IMG/VR virus record: IMGVR_UViG_3300035162_001655
Coordinates: 1-32,033 of that record
Strand: one strand, 5' to 3'
From: a virus
DNA length: 32,033 bases
Each line of letters begins with the position of its first letter. Within the stretch, counting starts at the first letter, position 1. Below are positions 6,524 through 15,572 of the stretch, one piece after another. A model generated the notes under the pieces. That model saw nothing but the letters and a program-made list of their open reading frames with translations, made no database searches and was not told the origin of the DNA. The translations under genes and the position numbers were made by a program.

Positions 6524-7128
6524 TACTGGAAGATTCCTAAATACTTAGCCCATACAGTAGCGCCACTATCATAGCTAGTAAATTCAAAAGCATAATACTT
6601 ACTTGCTTCATCTGCGCCCGGTGCACCAATTACTGCTGTAGTATTAGCTGTCGGCCATCCGTTGTCTGTTTTAATAGTTCCAGCACCTGCATTGGATGCA
6701 AATGTAATAGTTCTATTAGTAGCACTACCAGCGGCTTGGTCACTTTGTACGTGTACTCTAACCTTACCTGCTTTTGCAGTAACACTAGACCAGTTTGAAA
6801 GTGTAAATGTAATATCTGCACCTGCTTTAAATTCTTGGTATCCACCGCTATCTACGTTAACGTTTTGGCTAGTATTAACTGTAGTACTTGCAATGTATGC
6901 CGTCTCAGTAACATTTTGTAAGTTTGCGCCCGAAACTGTGTTACCTAAGAAATTGTTTGCTACATTTAGTTTTGCAGTGGTAGTCTGCAATGTTTCAATC
7001 TCTGCCTTTGCCGCAACAAAGTTAGTTTTGATTGTTGAGAAATTATCTCTAAATCCTTGTGAGTCGTTGTCGACGCCTGCAATTGGATAATCGCTATTCA
7101 CCGCAGTGTCATTAATATTACTTGCCAT
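6523..7128 (-). CDS. Tail-fibre-associated structural protein with shared N-terminal module
   Basis: This 201-residue protein has an N-terminal segment AGVDNDSQGFRDNFSTIKTNF (18-38) followed by a coiled-coil-like VAAKAEIETLQTTTAKLN. The segment is a diverged form of the module at the start of three other proteins here. The rest is Thr/Ser/Ala/Gly-rich beta sequence with regular hydrophobic alternation (ITFTLSNW, GKVRVHVQ, TITFASN), ending SGATVWAKYLGIFQ. This is the composition of phage fibre or baseplate-attached proteins. AGGAG precedes ATG 7126-7128, and a late-type box GATAAATA lies 20 nt upstream. No enzymatic motif is seen. Confidence 0.78.
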   Translation of the reverse strand: MASNINDTAVNSDYPIAGVDNDSQGFRDNFSTIKTNFVAAKAEIETLQTTTAKLNVANNFLGNTVSGANLQNVTETAYIASTTVNTSQNVNVDSGGYQEFKAGADITFTLSNWSSVTAKAGKVRVHVQSDQAAGSATNRTITFASNAGAGTIKTDNGWPTANTTAVIGAPGADEASKYYAFEFTSYDSGATVWAKYLGIFQ

Positions 7129-7148
7129 CTATTTGCTCCTGTTATATC

Positions 7149-7156
7149 TATTTATC
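7149..7156 (-). promoter_or_regulatory. Late-type promoter box GATAAATA
   Basis: GATAAATA on the minus strand in the short gap before the gene starting at 7128. It matches the NATAAATA form of T4-like late promoters, and a 20-nt leader with AGGAG follows. Confidence 0.6.
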
Positions 7157-7160
7157 GGCT

Positions 7161-10118
7161 TTACACATTGAATTGGTAATTTCCGAACGGTATGTATTGT
7201 TCGTTACTGTTTCCATTTGTACTGTCAATATTGTATCTTTCAATCTCAATATCTAGTTGTCTAAAGTCAAAGTTACTATTTTTAATATTTAGAATTACAC
7301 TATCTGCTTCTCCCGGCTTACAATAACATAACGGTATTGCAAGTGTAAATCCTAATTCTGACTGTCCTTGCACTTGTGCAGTACGCATCCATAATGGATA
7401 AAACTCTCTTAGATTGCTACCTACTGCTCTAATACGATCTCTCATATTAGTAATATTACTGATATATTTACGTTGATCTTTACTGTCACTTACTAATACT
7501 GCATCACTGTCAATTTTGATTGTATTAGTTGTTGGGCGCAATCTTAAACTATCAGAGCTGATACTGTCGTCAATATCTGCTACTACAATGTCACTACCGT
7601 TACGTAGTACAAGAGGTATACTGCCGCCCGGCGTAAACAACACAGGACCAACTCTTGTATAGAATGTAATAGTTCCTGTTGATGCAGGACTAGTTCCGTC
7701 ACCGCCTCTAAGGCCTAACGTAAAGAATCCTTCACCTGTACCAACACCAGTATTATCGTCAGTGACTGAATATTGAATACTATCTGTTGTAATCTTATTT
7801 TTTGTTGTTGCTACAAAACTTTGTTTTGTTTTTCCTTTGATTTTATCCGGCTCGTCTGGATCAATAACTTCTAAATATATTACTTCATATACAGTGTCAT
7901 TACTTCCAGGATTTTTTGCTATTGCTTTTTTAACTTGGCCTAGCTTATAACTTTTTCTCTTGTGATTCTTTGCCGCGGCCGCTACAAATTCTCTTACATC
8001 TTTAGTTTCAATGCCAGCATACGCTAACATTTTAATTTCGCTTTGTAATCCAAATGTATCATCGTTTGGTCTATATACGCTTCTTGGTGTAAAGATAGTT
8101 GGATCAGATACAAAGTTTCTAAAGTTTATTCTTTGTGTTTGTTTTAACAGTGGAACCATTGATAAACTACTGTATAGTAAATCATCTGGATCTGTAGTAG
8201 TGATAGTAAATGTTCTAGTTGATGCACTAAATTGGAATTGATCCTGTGCCTTAACAGTAAATGTGTAACTACGGTCAATGGTAGTTGTAAGTCCGTCAAA
8301 CGTTGTTGCTGTAGTTGCTTTGTCAATAGTTGTTAAGCCCAAATCACCAACTGCACCAAACTGTTTAATTTTACCTTGTAGCTGTCCGTCGATTGCTAAC
8401 GTAATGCCAGGAGGCAGTCTTCCTGATTCAAAGCTATAAAGTACAACCGCGCTAGTAACATTACTAGTAGCACTAACACTTAATGTACTAACAAAGTTTG
8501 CTCTTAAATTTCCAAGACTGGCCGCAGTGTTCCATGTAATGGCACTTTCGACCTCGCCTAATAGCTTAACACTGAATTGTTTATCTTTAGATACAGTCGG
8601 ATTGCTAGTAATAGTGTTACGCTTATCAAAGTTATAAAACGATATTGTAACAACTTTATTTGAGATAGTTGCACCATTTGAATCGTATGTTTTATATCCT
8701 ACGTTAGGAATAGTTCCAATAAACTTACCTCTAAGATAGTCAGTTGTTCCTACTTCAATTTTAGTAGTAGCAGTATTTTTTGAAGTAGAAGTAACTCTAC
8801 CATTTTCTATAGTCCATACAGTTTTATCAAGTACATCAATTGCAACATATGATTTATTATCACCTGCATCTGCTGTAGAAACAGCCGCCTCGTTAAATAC
8901 TACCCAACCCGATCCGCCTAATCTGTTAAATCTAGTATCAGCAAATTCTGTCCATGAAACATTTTCGTCACCGCTCCATGTCTGGCCTACACCAAAGCTA
9001 TTTGCAAATGGCTGTGTTGTTGTATCGGACGAAGAACCTAGTTGTCTTAGTGCTTCGATTGTAAAATTATATTCTCGTGTAACAGCTGGCTGATAAGGAA
9101 TACGTCCTGCAATTTCTCCAGTAGTGCTGTCAATAATCATGCCGGGCGGCAATGCACTTGTGCTTCCGTCTGCGTTTGAATCTTTAACTGTAAAGCTAAT
9201 AATGCCTGTGTTACTAGTCGGATCATATACATCAAGGAATAGTGTTACATAGTTGTTGGCTCTTCTATATCCCAAGTCGCTTGGTGTTAACCAAACTGGT
9301 GCTCTAAGGTATGTGTTATCTGCCGTAAATAACCCTGTAGCAAGTTGCATAATAGTATTATCTGATCTTAGGAAATCGTCACCTACAAGATAGATTTGAA
9401 ACTTGCGTTGAGCAATAGTAACACCGTCGCTTGCACTTACTGTAAATTCGTAATATCGATTTAATTTTTTAGGACTTCTGGTAGCAACATTATAATCATA
9501 AAATGTTGTATCGTAGTAATAGCTTTCAAAACCGTTTGCACTCTTGACGCCAAAATCAAACGCATGTTGTCCGTATGTATTTGTATCAAAGAATCCGCTA
9601 TTTGCTCGTTGTTCTAACGCTAGTATAGGTTCAACTATTCCTGTAAGTTTACCAGTAGTAGTACCTAGTGTAATACCCGGAGGTAGTTCACCGTTATTAT
9701 CGGCAATAAAGTATTCAATAGTGTCGCCAGCTGGTAAATCAGGATCAATAAGTTGTAATTGGAAGTCTACTAAACTACTGTCTAAAATATAAAATTTGTT
9801 GTTAGGACCTATTGCTAACGGTCCTTCAGGAGTTATCCATACTGGAGCATCTGCACCATCAATTTTTAATTTCAATGTTAAGTCTTCTGTGACATTGTCA
9901 TTAACTGCTCTCATTACAAACTTAAATGTCTTTAGAAAGTTTACTTCATTGGGAGTTCCTGTTAGTGTAGTTCCTTCTATTCTTAGGCCACTCGGAATCG
10001 CTCCACTAATAAGTGTAAGAGTACTTCCGGCAGATACCGGTAATGGTATTGTCTGTGTGATACTTTCTTGAAATGTACCTAAGTTGTAACCTGTGCTAAC
10101 GGTCCATAATTGTGCCAT
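7161..10118 (-). CDS. Large Ig-like tail fibre/adsorption protein
   Basis: This 985-residue protein carries several putative Ig-like (He_PIG/cadherin-like) repeats. Each has the hairpin pattern LPPGITL...TGKLTG: near residues 37-58 (IPSGLRIEGTTLTGTP), 145-165, about 325-345 (LPPGMIIDSTTGEIAG) and about 570-590 (LPPGITLAIDGQLQGKI). Such domains make elongated extracellular fibres that bind surface glycans. The C-terminal 150 residues differ, with a helix MRDRIRAVGSNLREFYPLWMRT, a LCYCKPG segment and an end YIPFGNYQFNV that looks like a compact terminal domain. AAGGA precedes ATG 10116-10118. It sits in the fibre block and is followed by the 201-residue protein. Exact virion position is unknown. 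Confidence 0.82.
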   Translation of the reverse strand: MAQLWTVSTGYNLGTFQESITQTIPLPVSAGSTLTLISGAIPSGLRIEGTTLTGTPNEVNFLKTFKFVMRAVNDNVTEDLTLKLKIDGADAPVWITPEGPLAIGPNNKFYILDSSLVDFQLQLIDPDLPAGDTIEYFIADNNGELPPGITLGTTTGKLTGIVEPILALEQRANSGFFDTNTYGQHAFDFGVKSANGFESYYYDTTFYDYNVATRSPKKLNRYYEFTVSASDGVTIAQRKFQIYLVGDDFLRSDNTIMQLATGLFTADNTYLRAPVWLTPSDLGYRRANNYVTLFLDVYDPTSNTGIISFTVKDSNADGSTSALPPGMIIDSTTGEIAGRIPYQPAVTREYNFTIEALRQLGSSSDTTTQPFANSFGVGQTWSGDENVSWTEFADTRFNRLGGSGWVVFNEAAVSTADAGDNKSYVAIDVLDKTVWTIENGRVTSTSKNTATTKIEVGTTDYLRGKFIGTIPNVGYKTYDSNGATISNKVVTISFYNFDKRNTITSNPTVSKDKQFSVKLLGEVESAITWNTAASLGNLRANFVSTLSVSATSNVTSAVVLYSFESGRLPPGITLAIDGQLQGKIKQFGAVGDLGLTTIDKATTATTFDGLTTTIDRSYTFTVKAQDQFQFSASTRTFTITTTDPDDLLYSSLSMVPLLKQTQRINFRNFVSDPTIFTPRSVYRPNDDTFGLQSEIKMLAYAGIETKDVREFVAAAAKNHKRKSYKLGQVKKAIAKNPGSNDTVYEVIYLEVIDPDEPDKIKGKTKQSFVATTKNKITTDSIQYSVTDDNTGVGTGEGFFTLGLRGGDGTSPASTGTITFYTRVGPVLFTPGGSIPLVLRNGSDIVVADIDDSISSDSLRLRPTTNTIKIDSDAVLVSDSKDQRKYISNITNMRDRIRAVGSNLREFYPLWMRTAQVQGQSELGFTLAIPLCYCKPGEADSVILNIKNSNFDFRQLDIEIERYNIDSTNGNSNEQYIPFGNYQFNV

Positions 10119-10127
10119 TTATATTCC

Positions 10128-10826
10128 TTAACTAAAACTAGTGCCAAATTCTGCTGTAGGTTGTGCTGACGCTGTAAACGTACTAGAACCGTTATCAAAA
10201 TCAACAGTCATATTATGAATCAAGTATTCTAATCCAGTACTAAATGATTCTGGGTTAAATAGTCCTAAGTCTAGTTCGTTAACATAAGATTGTATTCCAT
10301 CCATTTTACGGATATCAAGATTATGTACTAAACCTGTCATATTACCTACGTTAGTAATATCATTAGTTTGTGCGTTCAGTGTTGCTGTTAGTTTAGGTGC
10401 TGTATCAGTTTGGACTGACGTAACACTTGACACTGTAATCGTTGTTCCGCTTAGATTTGTAGTAGTTGTTCCGCCACCTGCAATAGTTAATGCATTACTG
10501 TTTGAATCTAGTGTAAGGTTATTATTATCGGCAAACACTTGTACGCTAGGTAAGCCTGTTGCTGTACTATTAATTGTAACAGTGTTAGCATCAGAAGCAA
10601 GTGTTATTGCTGACCCAGCTACAATCTTTTTAAACTGTAGCTCTGCTAAACTTATTTGCGCAAAAATACCCTCTCCACTAGCTCCTAGATTAGCTCCAGT
10701 TGTTTGCTCCGGCGATCTTGCACTAAGTTCTGAAAAGTTGTTATTAACTTTTACAAACGCTTCACGAAGATCATCACCTGTGCCGTCGTTTGCAATAGTT
10801 CCGATGTTGATAGTTTGTATTGCCAT
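10128..10826 (-). CDS. Structural protein with shared N-terminal fibre module
   Basis: This 232-residue protein begins MAIQTINIGTIANDGTGDDL, then REAFVKVNNNFSEL, the clearest form of the N-terminal module also found at 15294-15572 and 15572-22789. The middle is a Thr/Ser/Asn-rich beta region (NTVTINSTAT, TTTTNLSGTTITVSS) typical of trimeric fibres. The C-terminal third is less repetitive (LDIRKMDGIQSYVNELDLGLF). It follows the protease gene and precedes the Ig-like fibre. GGAG and a GATAAATA box 17 nt upstream of the start mark it as the head of a late transcript. A short tail fibre or fibre connector is likely. Confidence 0.78.
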   Translation of the reverse strand: MAIQTINIGTIANDGTGDDLREAFVKVNNNFSELSARSPEQTTGANLGASGEGIFAQISLAELQFKKIVAGSAITLASDANTVTINSTATGLPSVQVFADNNNLTLDSNSNALTIAGGGTTTTNLSGTTITVSSVTSVQTDTAPKLTATLNAQTNDITNVGNMTGLVHNLDIRKMDGIQSYVNELDLGLFNPESFSTGLEYLIHNMTVDFDNGSSTFTASAQPTAEFGTSFS

Positions 10827-10843
10827 GTAAGTCTCCTATACTA

Positions 10844-10851
10844 TATTTATC
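10844..10851 (-). promoter_or_regulatory. Late-type promoter box GATAAATA
   Basis: GATAAATA on the minus strand overlaps the last codons of the protease gene and lies 17 nt before ATG 10826. The leader contains GGAG. Same form as the box at 7149-7156. Confidence 0.58.
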
Positions 10852-13354
10852 GCTTCTTCATTGCTACAATATTACTAGTAAATGGCTTTTGTTGATTATA
10901 TTTGTTAAACAACATTCTATTTTCAGCACCACATATATCTGTAGTATCACCGTAGTTAGTAAGATTATTTTCGTCTTTCAAAATTGCCTTTGAAGCATTG
11001 TTCATTTTATTTTGTAGTTGTGCAGGTGTAAGTTCTGGACTTGCTTGTAAGTACAATGCTCCTACTCCGCATACTTGTGGACTTGCCATACTTGTTCCGC
11101 TAATATTAGTTTGCCTATAGTTAGCATTGTCAAAATAACTTGGCGCCCCAAATTTGTTTGTTGTACTAGTTGCACTAACAATATTCTCACCAGCCGCAAA
11201 TATATTTACTGCTGGACCTGTTGTACTAAACCCTGTTTTCCTTTCTACATTACCTGATTCATCTTGTGGTGTGCTGTCCATACACCCTACCATAAATGCA
11301 TTATCACTAAAAGGTGAACTACCTCTATGGTAGCTTCCATTTGCTCCACTACTTGAAAATACAATATTATTATAATCTAAGCCAGTGCTTAGATCTGCTT
11401 TAAAACTGTTGTTACCTGCCGCAATGCAAATGTGTACACCTGCCGCAATACATTCGTTTACGTCTGTATCTACACTAGATACTCTTACAGGAAATCTATA
11501 ATTGCCACTTGCATAGTATGGATAATAACCATAGGTATCTCTCATATGAGTTATTCCACCAAAGCTACCATCATTACCGCTATTATAAGTTGTACCTCTG
11601 TACACAATAGTTGTAATGTTATTAAAGGTATTACCAATGCTACTGCTATATCCCCAACTTGCGTTTACAATAGTAGGACGTTTTACTCCTGTAATTGGAT
11701 CTGCTTCTTTGTTGATGTGCCATTGTTTAATACAATCATATATGTTTGATATACTAATACCAGTGCCACTATCACCACTGCCTTCTAATCCTGCTACTTT
11801 GACAGAAAAGATTCTTGCTTTTGTACCCCAACCAAAGTTCTTACCTACTGCTGTTCCGCCACAATGTGTTCCGTGTCCGTCATAGTCTCTATAATGATTT
11901 GCACTCTGTGTAAAACTTATTCCGCTTTCGTCTGCCCAATTAATTTCATGTACTCTATTTGCACCGGACCATGCTAGATAGTTTTCGTTACCTTGATCGT
12001 TTCCTTTGAAGATACTTTTCAATGTTGTAAAACTTGGCTTGCTTAATACAGGCATAAAGTATTTTTTGAAAAGTTGATAACCTTGTGGATTATTTGTTCT
12101 AATACCAGCCGGTGTACGCATGTCGTCTGTCCATTCTGGTGCAAGAGTTCCGCCACTCCAAAACTCGCTCATATCCCACATACCCCAGTTAAGCAAATAC
12201 ATGTATTCCTTGTAAGCAAGTTCTGCCTGTTCTGTGTTAGTTGCCCAACTAGGTGCATAATCACTTGGGTCAAATTTACTCGCGGCAATAGCTTCTGCCA
12301 TTGCAAGATGTAGTTCAGTTGTTTTCCAACTATCTCCAACAGCATTTGTAGCAAGCCAATTTAATCCTGTTGCACTACCTGGAGTTGCGCCTGGCAATCC
12401 AAATAAATGTATTGTATGAAACAAGTGTTCCATAACTTCTTCAATTTCACTATCTTGTGTAGTTGGTTGAGGCCCGCTTGCATTATTATACCATACCATA
12501 TCGTTAGCCACATGTGAGTCTAAAAATGTTTGATATCCTGCATAACTTGGAATGCCCGCATCAGTTAGCCAGTTAGGTGAATAACTTGAACCTGCACTGT
12601 TACCAATTCTTTGTGCAGTTGGCATACCTGCATGGAATGTACCAGCATCACCTTTTAGTGTTGCTATTAGATTTTTTTGGTGTGTAAGATTAATATGTGT
12701 GCCTGTAGGATCAATTAATAGTTTTACAACTTGTGCAACTTTTTTACTAAAGTCATCTGGCACTGCTGACTGTCCGCCTACTGCACCTGCCGGAACAAGT
12801 TTTAATCCGTGAACTGTGACTTCTCTATCAAACACTGCACCATTTGTGCTGTTAGCATCGAGTGTTGTACTAACATACTCTGCTGTATCGGCCATGTAAA
12901 ATTCAGGGTGACCACATTCCAGCCCACTATCTTGTATAACAACATCAACACCTTGTCCGTCCATTGCAAACGTACGGTTAGTGTTTGTTGAGTTACTTGC
13001 ATATTGTTGTTCAAAGAAACTGTGTCTAATTTTACCCCAGTCTCGATAATCTCCGCTATCGGCACTTGACTTATTAAAATTTGCTGTCTGTACTGATTGA
13101 ATACCAATTTCAATATTTGGATTTTGATCAGGTGGAAGATCTACATCTAAAACTCTACTGTCGTTTTTAAGAGTATCTACTTCGTCAGTAGTCAACATAT
13201 AATGTGTATTTCTTTGTGAACCTAGTCTTGCGTCTGCTATAGTAACAGTACGTCCTGGAATATCTCCGGCGCCTGTTTCTGCAATCATCTCTCGATTAAA
13301 TGCATCATAGTCGACACCTTCTTTAAGAGTTACGATATACTCTTTTTCACTCAT
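10847..13354 (-). CDS. Subtilisin-like (S8) serine protease with large insertion
   Basis: This 835-residue protein holds a complete subtilase triad: Asp142 in VVIQDSGLECGHPEF, His494 in DYDGHGTHCGGTAVG and Ser755 in GTSMASPQVCG, with the oxyanion Asn648 in IAAGNNSF. Residues 5-75 (YIVTLKEGVDYDAF, HYMLTTDEVDTL, VLDVD) resemble an I9-type propeptide, so it may self-process. There is no signal peptide. The Asp-His spacing is about 350 residues against about 30 in subtilisin; the extra part (about 165-470) has its own aromatic-rich helical character. Its place among fibre genes suggests a virion or tail-associated protease that trims fibre proteins or acts on the host surface. Start ATG with AAGGA upstream. 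Confidence 0.92.
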   Translation of the reverse strand: MSEKEYIVTLKEGVDYDAFNREMIAETGAGDIPGRTVTIADARLGSQRNTHYMLTTDEVDTLKNDSRVLDVDLPPDQNPNIEIGIQSVQTANFNKSSADSGDYRDWGKIRHSFFEQQYASNSTNTNRTFAMDGQGVDVVIQDSGLECGHPEFYMADTAEYVSTTLDANSTNGAVFDREVTVHGLKLVPAGAVGGQSAVPDDFSKKVAQVVKLLIDPTGTHINLTHQKNLIATLKGDAGTFHAGMPTAQRIGNSAGSSYSPNWLTDAGIPSYAGYQTFLDSHVANDMVWYNNASGPQPTTQDSEIEEVMEHLFHTIHLFGLPGATPGSATGLNWLATNAVGDSWKTTELHLAMAEAIAASKFDPSDYAPSWATNTEQAELAYKEYMYLLNWGMWDMSEFWSGGTLAPEWTDDMRTPAGIRTNNPQGYQLFKKYFMPVLSKPSFTTLKSIFKGNDQGNENYLAWSGANRVHEINWADESGISFTQSANHYRDYDGHGTHCGGTAVGKNFGWGTKARIFSVKVAGLEGSGDSGTGISISNIYDCIKQWHINKEADPITGVKRPTIVNASWGYSSSIGNTFNNITTIVYRGTTYNSGNDGSFGGITHMRDTYGYYPYYASGNYRFPVRVSSVDTDVNECIAAGVHICIAAGNNSFKADLSTGLDYNNIVFSSSGANGSYHRGSSPFSDNAFMVGCMDSTPQDESGNVERKTGFSTTGPAVNIFAAGENIVSATSTTNKFGAPSYFDNANYRQTNISGTSMASPQVCGVGALYLQASPELTPAQLQNKMNNASKAILKDENNLTNYGDTTDICGAENRMLFNKYNQQKPFTSNIVAMKKR

Positions 13355-13366
13355 CAGTTAAATCCT

Positions 13367-15283
13367 TTAATGTAAGTCAACCCAACCACCGTTCGCATAA
13401 CCTTGGAACTTGTTTGTAGTTGTGTTATATATGGTATCCCCGTTTACTGCTGTAAGAGCGTTACGCTCAGTAGTTGTAAACGATGCTAATCTAAATGGAC
13501 TCTGTGTTACCTTAACAGCATCTTCAGCAACAAGCTCAATTGAGCCTGCACTAGTAATCTGCGGAGTACCTGTACCTGTACCTTCAAATGTTTCTGCTTG
13601 TAATGATCCTGTTACGATCATATCGTTTTGTACTGTAAGATCGCTACTTAATACCATTGCTGGCGTTACTGTAATTGCACTAGAATCGTCTGTATCGATT
13701 GTGCTAGAACTAAATGTAAAGTTCCCAACTGATTCACCACCTGCCGCGTTAGTCCAAATGCCTCCAACGTATTTTATTACTTGATTTGCCAACGGAGTGT
13801 TAATACTTACATCAGACAGTGTAGTGATACTAGTTGATGTTAAGTTTGCCAAGTAGCCTGAGTCATTGGTAAATGAACTTACTGTTGTTGGTGCTCCTGT
13901 TAAGTCACCGTATGCACCTGTAGTTGCTACTGTTGCTAGTGTAGGTGTGCCTGTAACATTTGAGTATTGTACTCCTGTAATATTTGCACCACCGCCGTAG
14001 AAGTTAGTTGCATAAGCGTTTAAATAAACATTGTTGCTTGCGCCTAAGTTATATGTACTAGTTGCAAAAGGTGTAACATTACCAAAGCTAACACTATCAC
14101 TTACTTCAGAGCCGCCTGATAATACTTGACTAAGTGTAAGTCCTGTTAAACTTGCACCACTACCAACAAATGATGTACCTTTTATATCGCCTGCTACTGT
14201 TAATTTGTGTGTAGGAGCAACATCAAACATACCAATGCGTTGCGTACCTGTATCAATATACATTGCTGACACTGTGCCACCCGATGGCTTAATTTTAAAG
14301 TTCATGTCCTGCTCAGTAACACTGTTTTCAAAAATTACTGCGTTGTCAATATGTATTTTTAAGTTATTGTTAGTACCAACTACAATACCCATATCACTAT
14401 TAAATGTTACTGAACCGTTTTGTGTGTAATTTCCGCTAGTACTAACAGCATCAGTAATTCCGTATCCTGATAATGTTGTAGGAGTGCCAACTAGTGAACT
14501 CCATTCGCTGTTAAACAATGCAGGTTGATTGGTTAAGTTAGCGTAGTCTAAAAAGTATGGGCTATCAAATCCGTCAAGTGTATCTGCATTTAATCCGCCG
14601 CCACCTGAAGTAGCATCATTAGCAGGTGCCCACTTGGTACCGTCCCATTTTAAAACTTGTCCCGGAGTGGGCGGAGTTGATTGAGTGTCAACATCATCTA
14701 AGTCGCTAATGTCATCTACAATACTAGGTTTGTTTGTTAAGTTATTATAACTACCTGTTGTCGCTACTGTAGCTAAACTAGGTGTTCCAACAATTTCACT
14801 ATAATTAACAAAGCTATTAACCCAAGCACCGGCATTGTCTTGTCCAGCTGTAGTATTCCATTTTAATAGTTGGGTATTTGCTAACCCTGTTAACTCAGTG
14901 GTAATGCCGCTACCACCACCACTGCCACTAGCAGTTGAAGCAATAGTAATTGTTCCATTTAAGTCATCATATGTGATGTCGATGTTAGAGCCTTCTCTAA
15001 GTACAGCGTTAACTCTGTCATCAACTCTTTCGTTTGTAAAATACTGATTAGTGCCTTCAGGTAAGTCTGTTGTGCTTGCGGCTACTGTGGGCTTATCTGC
15101 TAAGTCATTCCAACTTCCACTAAACGGATTATAACTAACCCCAGCAAGTGTAAGTCCTGTTGCAGAAATATTTCCTGCTCCGGTTATACCCGATCCTGTT
15201 AAGTCTAAATTATCACCTATTGGTAATTCTTTTAGTTTGTTGCTATCGTCTCTATCAACAATTAATGGTATTCTATTTGCCAT
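13367..15283 (-). CDS. Repeat-rich tail fibre protein
   Basis: This 638-residue protein contains scattered copies of a fibre repeat of the form GTPxLATVATTGxYxxLTxxP: VGTPSLATVATTGSYNNLTN in the first third, TGTPTLATVATTGAYGDLTG in the second half, and looser copies GSWNDLADKPTV and YANLTNQPALF. It starts MANRIPLIVDRDDSNKLKELP and ends with GDTIYNTTTNKFQGYANGGW, a domain common at the ends of phage fibre proteins. Composition is Thr/Ser/Gly/Asn-rich with very few charged residues, as in trimeric beta-structured fibres. Receptor specificity cannot be inferred. It is preceded by AAGGA and lies between the giant fibre group and the protease. Confidence 0.82.
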   Translation of the reverse strand: MANRIPLIVDRDDSNKLKELPIGDNLDLTGSGITGAGNISATGLTLAGVSYNPFSGSWNDLADKPTVAASTTDLPEGTNQYFTNERVDDRVNAVLREGSNIDITYDDLNGTITIASTASGSGGGSGITTELTGLANTQLLKWNTTAGQDNAGAWVNSFVNYSEIVGTPSLATVATTGSYNNLTNKPSIVDDISDLDDVDTQSTPPTPGQVLKWDGTKWAPANDATSGGGGLNADTLDGFDSPYFLDYANLTNQPALFNSEWSSLVGTPTTLSGYGITDAVSTSGNYTQNGSVTFNSDMGIVVGTNNNLKIHIDNAVIFENSVTEQDMNFKIKPSGGTVSAMYIDTGTQRIGMFDVAPTHKLTVAGDIKGTSFVGSGASLTGLTLSQVLSGGSEVSDSVSFGNVTPFATSTYNLGASNNVYLNAYATNFYGGGANITGVQYSNVTGTPTLATVATTGAYGDLTGAPTTVSSFTNDSGYLANLTSTSITTLSDVSINTPLANQVIKYVGGIWTNAAGGESVGNFTFSSSTIDTDDSSAITVTPAMVLSSDLTVQNDMIVTGSLQAETFEGTGTGTPQITSAGSIELVAEDAVKVTQSPFRLASFTTTERNALTAVNGDTIYNTTTNKFQGYANGGWVDLH

Positions 15284-15293
15284 GTCTTTATCC

Positions 15294-15572
15294 TTATAAT
15301 GCCGCTATACGTACTTTGAATGCCGCAAAGTCTGCACTTGCCGCTACTTCAGTTTTTAATGTTGCTAAACTTACATACCCTGGTATAATGCCATTTACAG
15401 CATCTACAAGTAATGTACTGTCATCAGCAAATACACTTCCTACTACATCTCTATTTGTATTGGTTACATTTAGTTCTGCAAAGTTATCGTTGATTTTTTT
15501 AAACGCCGCTCTTAAAGTGTCGCCGTCACCCTTGTTAGCACTTGTGCCAATGTTTACTGTTTGAATAGCCAT
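15294..15572 (-). CDS. Small structural protein consisting mostly of the shared N-terminal module
   Basis: This 92-residue protein starts MAIQTVNIGTSANKGDGDTL, then RAAFKKINDNFAELNV. It is almost only the module that begins the 232- and 2405-residue proteins, plus about 50 residues (DDSTLLVDAVNGIIPGYVSL, then helical AASADFAAFKVRIAAL). It may cap or nucleate the same trimeric base, or be a truncated fibre paralogue. Its start overlaps the giant fibre stop (TAATG), so the two are made together. Confidence 0.75.
   Translation of the reverse strand: MAIQTVNIGTSANKGDGDTLRAAFKKINDNFAELNVTNTNRDVVGSVFADDSTLLVDAVNGIIPGYVSLATLKTEVAASADFAAFKVRIAAL

Noticed and set aside
9544-10071. Plus-strand ORFs opposite the Ig-like fibre
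   Set aside because: They are low-complexity mirror frames of repeat-rich Thr/Ser/Ala coding sequence with no ribosome site or homology signal. The same applies to plus-strand ORFs opposite the other fibre genes.
11930-12900. A true HExxH metallopeptidase inside the subtilase
   Set aside because: The local string is EHLFHTIH, not HExxH, so it is reported only as an unexplained insert.
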